Of a stretch of 8,497 nt of DNA, positions 1 through 6,138 are shown piece by piece. Source of the DNA: Chloroflexota bacterium. GTDB lineage: Bacteria; Chloroflexota; Anaerolineae; Anaerolineales; UBA11579. Where the stretch lies: the NCBI GenBank assembly GCA_030610225.1, contig JAUWSD010000043.1, forward strand, positions 1-8,497, read 5' to 3'. Made by a program: the position numbers and the translations under genes. Under the pieces are notes generated by a model. That model was not told the origin of the DNA. It made no database searches and was given only the letters and a program-made list of their open reading frames with translations. Position 1 is the stretch's first letter; every line of letters starts with the position of its first letter.

Positions 1-840
1 TGGGAATTTGAGATAGGTCCAGGGTTCAACATGTTCAGCAATATAGTCCTGATATTCATTTGGTGAGTATAGGGCATGCTGTTTACCGCTTGGGCTTACA
101 ACACTAACCTTTCCATCGTAAAAGTTGACTTTATTATTCTCATCAACCATTCCCATTGAATATGTCTCGTGTGTGTAAATGTCTCCAAGGATCAAGTCGA
201 CATATGCCTGGTTTCCCAGAACGATATCGCCAAAAAGTTTAAGGCTGAACTGTCCAAACTCGACAGCCCACTTCCCCATTTCGAGGATTTCAGTCTTTTG
301 TTCTTTTGTAATACCAATTGTCTGACCACCAGGTATCGCTGTGCATGGATGAACTTTTCGTCCGCCGATCATTTCGATCACAGCATGACCTGCTTTTCTG
401 GCCTGGATAACTTGTGATGCGATTTCAAGACCAACCTTGTGGATCACACCAAGGATGTTCCTTTCGGCTACTGGTGCATCGGGGCCCATAATAAAATCTG
501 GACCGCCCAAAGCATAGAAATGTGTGGCGTGGTCAGTAACATAGAATGCGCTGTAAAGAAGTTCACGCAGCATCTTTGCAGGTCTTGGTGGATCAATGTT
601 ATAGACAGCATCAGCAGCTTTTGCAGCTGCCATGTGATGCGCTTCAGGACAGACACCACATATTCTATTTGTCAGGATCGGCATATCCTCAACAGGTCGG
701 CCAACACAGAATTGTTCAAATCCGCGTAATTCTGGAATCTGAAAATAAGTGTTTGCTACATTTCCCTCATCGTCCAGGAATATTTCGATCTTTCCATGTC
801 CTTCCAACCGAGTTATCGGATCTATAGTTATTTGTTTCAT
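1..840 (-). CDS. mvhA: Group 3c [NiFe] hydrogenase large subunit (MvhA/VhuA-like), C-terminus cut by window edge
   Basis: This is the catalytic large subunit of a methyl-viologen-reducing (F420-non-reducing) [NiFe] hydrogenase, which splits H2 at a Ni-Fe(CN)2CO centre in the cytoplasm. The frame is open through the first 280 codons and leaves the window without a stop, so roughly the last 40% of a usual 450-480 residue protein is missing. The N-terminal RLEGHG motif (residues 11-16) and the first metal-binding motif RICGVCPEAHH (59-69, with Cys61 and Cys64) are canonical. The second motif, DPCxxCxxH/R, would lie outside the window. The ATG follows the mvhG stop after 9 nt, and an AGGAG ribosome site overlaps that TAG stop, implying coupled translation. 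Position next to mvhG and mvhD places it in group 3c rather than in a membrane or F420-reducing group. Family assignment is very secure; the exact subgroup rests mainly on context. Confidence 0.95.
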   Translation of the reverse strand, partial: MKQITIDPITRLEGHGKIEIFLDDEGNVANTYFQIPELRGFEQFCVGRPVEDMPILTNRICGVCPEAHHMAAAKAADAVYNIDPPRPAKMLRELLYSAFYVTDHATHFYALGGPDFIMGPDAPVAERNILGVIHKVGLEIASQVIQARKAGHAVIEMIGGRKVHPCTAIPGGQTIGITKEQKTEILEMGKWAVEFGQFSLKLFGDIVLGNQAYVDLILGDIYTHETYSMGMVDENNKVNFYDGKVSVVSPSGKQHALYSPNEYQDYIAEHVEPWTYLKFP

Positions 841-849
841 AGAAGTCTC

Positions 850-1839
850 CTATTTCCCATTCCAGCTTGCTTTGCCAGTTCTCATCATCGAATTGGCTAG
901 ACCAAACCGGTAGAATGTTCCTGCTGGGTCAATGATCCCGTCCATAATTCTTTCGATCTCATCAGGATCTTCTGCATCAATAACCGATGCAATAGCTGTG
1001 ATCATTCTTGCTCCAAAGTCTTTAACACCAATTGCTGGTCCATAGCATCCGGCACAAGGCGCATTCACTGATGGGCATTTTGATTCACAGCCGCTTGCAG
1101 TGGCGGGGCCGTTGCACAGAATACCTTGTTCTATTAAGCAAAGGTCTGGGTCGATCTTTTTAATATCCTGAATTCGTTTGAATTCTGTGATCTTCTTTAA
1201 ATTTCTTGTTCTCCCGCATTCATCACAAACAGTAGAATTGCCAACACCAAGGAACGAGCCTTTAGGCGGTAATACAGCTTCTCCTTTTACAACTGAAATC
1301 AAAACATCAATTACAGCTGCGATCTGATGAGTTTCTGGTGGACAGCCAGGCATGTAATAATCAACATCCACGACCTGATCAAGGGTTTGAAGAACTGGTT
1401 TGAATTCCGGGATAGTAATCTTCCCTTCGGGCATGTCATATTCAACCTGAGGTCGATGATTATTTGTATTATCTGTACTGACAGTTGTGTAAACAGTATC
1501 AAAAAAATGATGCATTTCTGTAAGATTTGCAAGTCCTGGTATACCCCCTTCAATTGCACAAGAACCAAAAGACACCAGAATCTGAGATTTTTTCCTTAAC
1601 AATTTTGCTATGTGTTCGTTCTCAGAGTTTCTGATACCACCGTTGAATAATGTAACCAGGATCTCTCCATCTTCCATTGCTTCGACATCTTTGTACTTGG
1701 CATCCATAGCAACAGGCCAAAAAACAACTTTGAAGTTTGCATCAAAATCCAATATCTTTTCATGCATATTGAGTGTGGCTATTTCACAACCTCCACAGGA
1801 GGCAGCCCAATACATCGCAAATTTAGGTTTGCCGGTCAT
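850..1839 (-). CDS. mvhG: Group 3c [NiFe] hydrogenase small subunit (MvhG/VhuG-like)
   Basis: Electron-transfer small subunit, 329 residues, carrying iron-sulfur clusters from the Ni-Fe site of MvhA towards MvhD. Proximal-cluster cysteines are visible at Cys15 and Cys18 (SCGGCE), Cys94 (GSCA) and Cys166 (MPGCPP). Eight more cysteines at 205, 208, 234, 242, 251, 255, 262 and 265 are enough for two further [4Fe-4S] clusters, giving the usual three. There is no twin-arginine signal or membrane segment, which fits a cytoplasmic group 3 enzyme and argues against periplasmic group 1 hydrogenases. The ATG overlaps the mvhD stop as ATGA, and AGGAGG lies 7 nt upstream. The gene lies between mvhD and mvhA in the order D-G-A known from methanogen mvh operons. 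Length is close to that of known MvhG proteins, and nothing looks broken. Confidence 0.96.
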   Translation of the reverse strand: MTGKPKFAMYWAASCGGCEIATLNMHEKILDFDANFKVVFWPVAMDAKYKDVEAMEDGEILVTLFNGGIRNSENEHIAKLLRKKSQILVSFGSCAIEGGIPGLANLTEMHHFFDTVYTTVSTDNTNNHRPQVEYDMPEGKITIPEFKPVLQTLDQVVDVDYYMPGCPPETHQIAAVIDVLISVVKGEAVLPPKGSFLGVGNSTVCDECGRTRNLKKITEFKRIQDIKKIDPDLCLIEQGILCNGPATASGCESKCPSVNAPCAGCYGPAIGVKDFGARMITAIASVIDAEDPDEIERIMDGIIDPAGTFYRFGLANSMMRTGKASWNGK

Positions 1840-2297
1840 ACTGACACCTCCTCTTTTTCAACAATGGAAATTGCAGGGTTTTTTCTTGATGGCCAGTCCA
1901 GCGGCCCTTTTTCTCGAATTTCTTCAACGAATATACCAATTTCTTTAGCAAGATATACTCCTTCTGCAGCACTTGCCCAAACTAGTTTTACACGTTCAGG
2001 ATCTACTCCCATTTGCCCCAATGTTCGTTTGAGAAGAATAGTCCTGCGAAGAGCTTTGTAGTTTTGTTCGAGATAATGGCACTCACCTGGATGACAGCCG
2101 GTTATCATCACACCGTCTGCCCCATCGGAAAGCGCTTTCATTACAAACATTGGATCCAACCTGCCAGAGCACATCATGCGGATCAGGCGGATATTTGGTG
2201 GATACTTTTCTCTTCCAGTACCCGCCATATCTGCTGCGCGATAACTGCACCAGTTACAAGTGAAGCCAATGATCAGAGGTTCAAAATTATTTGTCAT
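1836..2297 (-). CDS. mvhD: Hydrogenase iron-sulfur subunit D (MvhD), link between hydrogenase and HdrA
   Basis: Small (153 residue) protein of the methyl-viologen-reducing hydrogenase delta-subunit family. It carries a [2Fe-2S] cluster and joins the hydrogenase module to HdrA. The conserved cysteines are present: Cys14 and Cys17 (FTCNWCSY), Cys43 (MMCSGR), and Cys68 and Cys73 in GCHPGECHY. The ATG starts 12 nt after the hdrA stop, with a GGAGAAGG ribosome site in the gap; its end overlaps the mvhG start by 4 nt. In some bacteria MvhD is fused to HdrA, or accompanies HdrA with a formate dehydrogenase or NADH-dependent module instead. Here it is a separate gene followed directly by mvhG and mvhA, so H2 is the expected electron donor. 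Confidence 0.96.
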   Translation of the reverse strand: MTNNFEPLIIGFTCNWCSYRAADMAGTGREKYPPNIRLIRMMCSGRLDPMFVMKALSDGADGVMITGCHPGECHYLEQNYKALRRTILLKRTLGQMGVDPERVKLVWASAAEGVYLAKEIGIFVEEIREKGPLDWPSRKNPAISIVEKEEVSV

Positions 2298-2309
2298 TGT
2301 GTCCTTCTC

Positions 2310-4331
2310 CTATACCACTTCCGGTACTGAAAAATCCATCATCAGACCTTCGATCTGAGCGAGGATCTGTTCATTGCTGAAACCAGTTCCGACGATTGCA
2401 CCGGCTGGACATGCAGCAACACAGGTTCCACAGCCCTGACAAAGAGCCTCGTTAATTTCAGTAACTTGTTTATCTTCAATGAAGATAATTGCGTTGTATG
2501 GGCAAAGATCATTGCAGATCTTACATCCAGAGCATATTTCTTCTATTACAGATGCGCGTACAGGTTCAAGCTCAAGTTCACCCATCTCTATGTAAGAAAT
2601 TACTCTTGCAGCAGCAGCTGAGCCTTGTGAAACTGAAGCAGGAATGTCTTTTGGCCCGGTTGCACAACCAGCAATGAAAATACCTTCAGTCATTGTGGAT
2701 ACAGGATCAAGCTTCGGGTGTTTTTCAGTAAACCAACCGTTTGAACTGCATGAGATACCAAATTGATGGGCAACTTCGTCTGAGTCGCCTTTTGGCTCAA
2801 GTCCAACAGACAGGATAACCATATCTACAGGTATTCTGCGTTGTAAGCCAGCTAGAGTATCTTCTGCCTGAACGATCAGTTTGCCTTCCTCAGCTTCATT
2901 TTGTGGTACATCAGTGATCTCAGCCACTTTACCTCTGACAAACAGTGTGCCTTCATCCAAAACTCTCTGGTAGAACTCATCATAGTTCTTCGCAGTTGTG
3001 CGGATATCAATATAGAAATTATGGATTTCAGCGCCTGTTCGCTCATAAACAATGTGAGCAAACTTGAGACTCTGCATACAACAAATTGCTGAACAATAGT
3101 TATTATGATTTTTATCTCTACTACCGACACAATGGACGATTGCTACTGATTTTGGAGCGGTAACTCCATCTCTTAGAACGATCTCACCATTCGTTGGTCC
3201 TGCAGCATTGCACAGACGTTCAAATTCCATGCTGGTGAATACATTGGGGTAACGACCATAACCGTAATTAGGCATTTTTCTAGCATCAAATAAGTCGTAC
3301 CCTGTGGCAAGGATGATGTTTCCAACTGTTACATTGATTATTTCATCCTGCTGCTCAAAATCAATTGCGTTTGTTGCGCAGAATTTTTCACAGGCCCTGC
3401 AAGTACCTTTGATGAAATAAGTACAGTTTTCTTTATCTAAAACCGGATAATTTGGAATTGCTTGATCAAAGGGGGTGTATATCGCCTTTCTTGTACCAAT
3501 TCCTACCCCGAATTCATCATCAATGACTGTTATTGGACATTTTTGGACACAAATTCCACAACCCGTGCAATCTTCTTCAATTACACATCTTGATTTTTTT
3601 CGAATAGTAACATCGAAGTTTCCAACAAAACCATCTACATTCTCTACTTCACTCCAGGTGAGCAGATTGATGTTCGGATGCATTCCAACTTCACTCATTC
3701 TTGGTGTAAGAATACATGCGGAGCAATCAAGCGTGGGGAATGTTTTATCAAACTGTGCCATATGGCCACCAATTGATGGTTCGCGTTCTACCAGGTAGAC
3801 TTCATGACCAGTATTGGCGATCTCAAGAGCAGCTTGAATTCCAGCGATTCCGCCACCAACAATTAATGTTGTGGGATTGATCGGAACCTTGATAGGTTCA
3901 AGTGCTTCATGGTAAACGACTCTGTTCACAGCACCAGCGACCATTGATTTTGATTTTTCTGTTGCTTTTTTCTTATCTTTGGTAACCCAGGAAACCTGTT
4001 CTCGAATTGATGCCATTTCACAGAAGAAAGGGTTCATTCCAGCTCGTTCACAAGCTCCTCTAAATGTTTTTTCGTGAAGGTGTGGAGAACAAGCAGCTAC
4101 AACAACTCTGTTTAAACCAAACTCTTTTATGTCAGATTCAATTAGCTCTTGGCCTTGACTTGAGCACATGAATTTATTGTCACGAGAAAGAACAACTCCT
4201 ATGTCTTTGAGTTCTTCAGCTGACCAGTTTGCTACATCCTCAACATCTACCACACCTGCGATATTTGTACCGCAGTGACAAACATAAACTCCAATTCGGG
4301 GTTTTCCAGAGGGTGTCTTAGAATTTGCCAT
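2310..4331 (-). CDS. hdrA: Heterodisulfide reductase subunit A, FAD and iron-sulfur electron-bifurcating subunit
   Basis: HdrA (673 residues) holds the FAD thought to split electron pairs between ferredoxin and the disulfide-reducing HdrBC branch. Regions in order: an N-terminal domain starting with CHCGTNI (18-24) and including Cys56, Cys81 and Cys104; an FAD Rossmann motif GGGIAGIQAALE (159-170) ending near Glu182; a CSAC pair (203-206); an inserted ferredoxin domain with Cys255/258/261/265 and Cys303/311/314/318; the HdrA-typical HCVGSRDKN stretch with Cys401, 413, 417 and 418; and a C-terminal two-cluster ferredoxin with Cys600/603/606/610 and Cys631/634/637/641. These can supply about six [4Fe-4S] clusters, as in the methanogen enzyme. 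No selenocysteine codon interrupts the frame. The ATG overlaps the hdrB stop as TGATG, and GAGGAGG lies 6 nt upstream inside the end of hdrB. The length is normal for a stand-alone HdrA and no MvhD or second HdrA domain is fused. Confidence 0.97.
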   Translation of the reverse strand: MANSKTPSGKPRIGVYVCHCGTNIAGVVDVEDVANWSAEELKDIGVVLSRDNKFMCSSQGQELIESDIKEFGLNRVVVAACSPHLHEKTFRGACERAGMNPFFCEMASIREQVSWVTKDKKKATEKSKSMVAGAVNRVVYHEALEPIKVPINPTTLIVGGGIAGIQAALEIANTGHEVYLVEREPSIGGHMAQFDKTFPTLDCSACILTPRMSEVGMHPNINLLTWSEVENVDGFVGNFDVTIRKKSRCVIEEDCTGCGICVQKCPITVIDDEFGVGIGTRKAIYTPFDQAIPNYPVLDKENCTYFIKGTCRACEKFCATNAIDFEQQDEIINVTVGNIILATGYDLFDARKMPNYGYGRYPNVFTSMEFERLCNAAGPTNGEIVLRDGVTAPKSVAIVHCVGSRDKNHNNYCSAICCMQSLKFAHIVYERTGAEIHNFYIDIRTTAKNYDEFYQRVLDEGTLFVRGKVAEITDVPQNEAEEGKLIVQAEDTLAGLQRRIPVDMVILSVGLEPKGDSDEVAHQFGISCSSNGWFTEKHPKLDPVSTMTEGIFIAGCATGPKDIPASVSQGSAAAARVISYIEMGELELEPVRASVIEEICSGCKICNDLCPYNAIIFIEDKQVTEINEALCQGCGTCVAACPAGAIVGTGFSNEQILAQIEGLMMDFSVPEVV

Positions 4332-5317
4332 CAGGAACCTCCTCTATAATGTATGGGCATTTTTGGCATTGGTAATGATGGATCACTTTTAGATTTCTTC
4401 TTCTTTTTTGGAGTTGGTACTTCTTCAGTTGTCTTGCCAATTTTTGCTAGTGCTGGAGAAACATTGACGAACTCTTTTCCAATTCCAAGTTCTTTTTCAG
4501 TGTATCCAAAAGCTAGTCCCATAAGTTGGCTGAAATATAAGATCGGTACTTCATAATTAGTACCGAAGTGTTTATTCATTTCATTTTGGAAGGCGTCAAT
4601 GTTCAATTGGCACATTGGGCATAAAGTCACCAATACATCAATTTCTTCTTCAACAGCTGGCTTTACGATCTGTTTGATCATGTCATAAGCAACTTCACTG
4701 CTGATCTGGGTCATATGTCCTGAACAGCATTGAGTCTTCATCTTGAAGTCAACAACTTCAGCTCCCAATACTTCTAGAAGATCTTCAAGCTCATATGGTT
4801 CTTCCGGGTTGGAGAATCTTTCGTTGACATCTGGTCTCACGATCATACAACCGTAATATGCCCCAACACGTAGTCCTGACAGAGGTTTGGTTACTTTTTC
4901 CTTGACTGCATCATAACCAACATTGTTGACTATGATGTCAAGTGAATGGCGAACCTTTACGCTTCCCGGTTCATATTCCAATCCACCTGCGCTAAGTGCA
5001 TCATTGACTAATGCATTGAAATCAGCATCTTCACGCATAAAATGATCAGTCTTTGACAGATTTAAATAGCATGCACTACATGCAGCTACTAGTTCATCTG
5101 TCCCGCTGGCCTGCTCTTGTGCGAGAGCTAGGTTGCGACCTACAATTGCGTGAGAAGCTGTTCTGTTTACTGAACTAAATTCTGTGGCTCCACAGCAGTT
5201 CCAATCCTCTACATCAACTGATTCAAGTCCTAATGTTTTTTCTACAAGCTTCAGTGAGTCAAGATATGGTTTGGCGCTTCGTTGCATTGAACAGCCAGGA
5301 TAAAATAAATATTTCAT
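4331..5317 (-). CDS. hdrB: Heterodisulfide reductase subunit B, catalytic CCG-domain protein
   Basis: HdrB (328 residues) is the disulfide-cleaving subunit. It has two full CCG domains, each able to bind a non-cubane [4Fe-4S] cluster: Cys9, Cys41-Cys42, Cys80 and Cys83 (spacing CX31CCX37CX2C), and Cys157, Cys197-Cys198, Cys233 and Cys236 (CX39CCX34CX2C). Both are complete, so a genuine disulfide reductase is likely rather than a degenerate CCG relative such as a glycolate oxidase or succinate dehydrogenase subunit. After about residue 280 comes a low-complexity tail with five consecutive lysines (304-308) and alternating Pro/Met/Lys, not part of the usual fold. The ATG overlaps the hdrC stop as ATGA and GGAGGC lies just upstream. 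In methanogens the substrate is CoM-S-S-CoB. If this host is not a methanogen, the substrate is unknown. Confidence 0.96.
   Translation of the reverse strand: MKYLFYPGCSMQRSAKPYLDSLKLVEKTLGLESVDVEDWNCCGATEFSSVNRTASHAIVGRNLALAQEQASGTDELVAACSACYLNLSKTDHFMREDADFNALVNDALSAGGLEYEPGSVKVRHSLDIIVNNVGYDAVKEKVTKPLSGLRVGAYYGCMIVRPDVNERFSNPEEPYELEDLLEVLGAEVVDFKMKTQCCSGHMTQISSEVAYDMIKQIVKPAVEEEIDVLVTLCPMCQLNIDAFQNEMNKHFGTNYEVPILYFSQLMGLAFGYTEKELGIGKEFVNVSPALAKIGKTTEEVPTPKKKKKSKSDPSLPMPKMPIHYRGGS
4355..4417 (-). other. Lysine/proline-rich C-terminal tail of HdrB (residues 301-321)
   Basis: The end of hdrB encodes PTPKKKKKSKSDPSLPMPKM followed by a short IHYRGGS finish. It is basic, probably disordered, and lies beyond the second CCG domain. 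The frame is likely genuine, because the tail ends exactly at a stop that overlaps the hdrA ATG and its last codons carry the hdrA ribosome site. I know of no function for it; docking to a partner protein is only a guess. Confidence 0.6.
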
Positions 5318-5919
5318 CTCTGTGCCTCCAATTCATAAGCACGATTCAGGATCTTCTGCAATTGATCAATATTCTTGATTTTGTGCGGAGTTATATCTAA
5401 TCTTCCGGTTTTTATCAATCCCAATCCGAGTCCTATAGTTCCGGAAACTGTCATGGGTAGATGTCTGAGGCTATGGCGTGTTGAAAGCCCAAATTCGAAG
5501 CTTCTGCCATATTTCTCAACATAACCGGTAAAGGTTTCAGAAAAGTCCTTTGCTTCATTAACTTTGAATTTTCCAGTGGAGATTGCTATCGTCTTCAGAG
5601 TGTACATAATATCTGTGATTTTGACTTCCTGAGGGCAGCGAACATAGCATTTGTAACATGATACGCAGTACCATGGTGCATTGCTTTCCAGGACTTCATC
5701 TACAATCCCTGCCCTTAGCATAGCAAATAGTTGACGCGGTGAATGATCCATGTCTTTTCCTGAAGGACACGAACCACCACAGCTACCACATTGAATGCAC
5801 ATTTCTAGTCGTGAATCGCCTGGTGTACGGGCTTCGACCAATTCAATGAGGTTAAATCCGGGTAGATCTTTGATTTTTGTGTATGACTGCTTATTATTAA
5901 ATTCTGCACTAACACTCAA
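5314..5919 (-). CDS. hdrC: Heterodisulfide reductase subunit C, two-cluster ferredoxin-like subunit
   Basis: HdrC conducts electrons from HdrA to HdrB. With the start chosen here it has 201 residues. Two classical [4Fe-4S] motifs are present: Cys41/44/47/51 (MCIQCGSCGGSCPSG) and Cys85/88/91/95 (YCVSCYKCYVRCP). The C-terminal helical part (about 100-201) resembles soluble HdrC; no membrane segments or haem-binding DsrM/HdrE-like region are seen. I chose the TTG at 5919 because a perfect AGGAGG sits 6 nt before it. An in-frame TTG at 5934 would add five residues (MRRCA) but would place that ribosome site inside the coding region and has no good one of its own. It is the first gene of the hdrCBA-mvhDGA operon and ends in an ATGA overlap with hdrB. 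Function is secure; the start is likely but not certain. Confidence 0.94.
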   Translation of the reverse strand: MSVSAEFNNKQSYTKIKDLPGFNLIELVEARTPGDSRLEMCIQCGSCGGSCPSGKDMDHSPRQLFAMLRAGIVDEVLESNAPWYCVSCYKCYVRCPQEVKITDIMYTLKTIAISTGKFKVNEAKDFSETFTGYVEKYGRSFEFGLSTRHSLRHLPMTVSGTIGLGLGLIKTGRLDITPHKIKNIDQLQKILNRAYELEAQR

Positions 5920-5925
5920 AGCACA

Positions 5926-5931
5926 CCTCCT
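5926..5931 (-). promoter_or_regulatory. Shine-Dalgarno sequence AGGAGG that fixes the hdrC start
   Basis: On the minus strand AGGAGG is followed by the 6 nt spacer TGTGCT and then a TTG codon at 5919. It matches the anti-Shine-Dalgarno sequence of 16S rRNA perfectly and is the main reason to prefer TTG 5919 over the longer in-frame TTG at 5934, whose second and third codons are this same AGGAGG. Confidence 0.75.
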
Positions 5932-5934
5932 CAA

Positions 5935-6138
5935 GTAGCATGATTGTTATTACATTCAAATTCTTGTCCCACTAATAAGTATTATTAAAATATCTGGAAA
6001 AATTTGATAGGTACATATTAGTTAATATTGTAATTGCCATAAGTAAAATTATAATCTACAATTAGTAATCTTTATAGAAAGTCGATATAATTCGTTTATC
6101 CAAACTTTACAAATTAATCCCTAAAATTAGCGATTACA
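5935..6138. promoter_or_regulatory. Divergent AT-rich intergenic region between hdrC and hypF
   Basis: This gap of about 200 bp must drive both the hdr-mvh operon (minus) and the hyp genes (plus). It contains no credible ORF or structured RNA that I can see. Two 6 bp inverted repeats occur: TAATAA-GTA-TTATTA at 5973-5987 and ATATTA-GT-TAATAT at 6015-6028. The related 11-mers ACTAATAAGTA (5971-5981, plus) and ACTAATATGTA (minus strand of 6012-6022) face each other. In sequence this AT-rich such matches can arise by chance, so an operator role is speculative. For hdrC the best promoter-like pair is GGGACA-N16-AACAAT (5970 to 5943, minus), which is weak and very close to the ribosome site. No sigma54 GG-N10-GC element was found. 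Confidence 0.5.
6028..6055 (+). promoter_or_regulatory. Candidate sigma70-type promoter for hypF
   Basis: TTGTAA at 6028-6033 matches the -35 consensus at 4 of 6 positions. It is followed after 16 bp by a perfect TATAAT -10 box at 6050-6055, giving a leader of about 77 nt before hypF. A second perfect TATAAT at 6086-6091 lacks a good -35 (best 3 of 6) and would give a leader of about 40 nt. AT-rich DNA yields such boxes by chance, so this is a candidate only. Confidence 0.35.

Noticed and set aside
169..827. Overlapping plus-strand open frames opposite the start of mvhA
   Set aside because: They lie antisense to a well-conserved hydrogenase large subunit frame, show no recognisable protein pattern and lack ribosome sites; they are shadows.
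1311..1599. Open frames on both strands inside mvhG
   Set aside because: Low-complexity Ile/Leu/Cys-rich translations with no motif, fully inside the intact mvhG coding frame.
6048..6053. TATAAT box on the minus strand as a promoter for hdrC
   Set aside because: It is the reverse reading of the same A/T stretch as the plus-strand box, has no acceptable -35 at 16-18 bp, and would give a leader of about 120 nt; not enough to call.
5935..6138. Possible riboswitch or small RNA in the divergent gap
   Set aside because: No GC-rich paired stems, no U-tract terminator hairpin and no recognisable aptamer pattern; only short AT-only inverted repeats.
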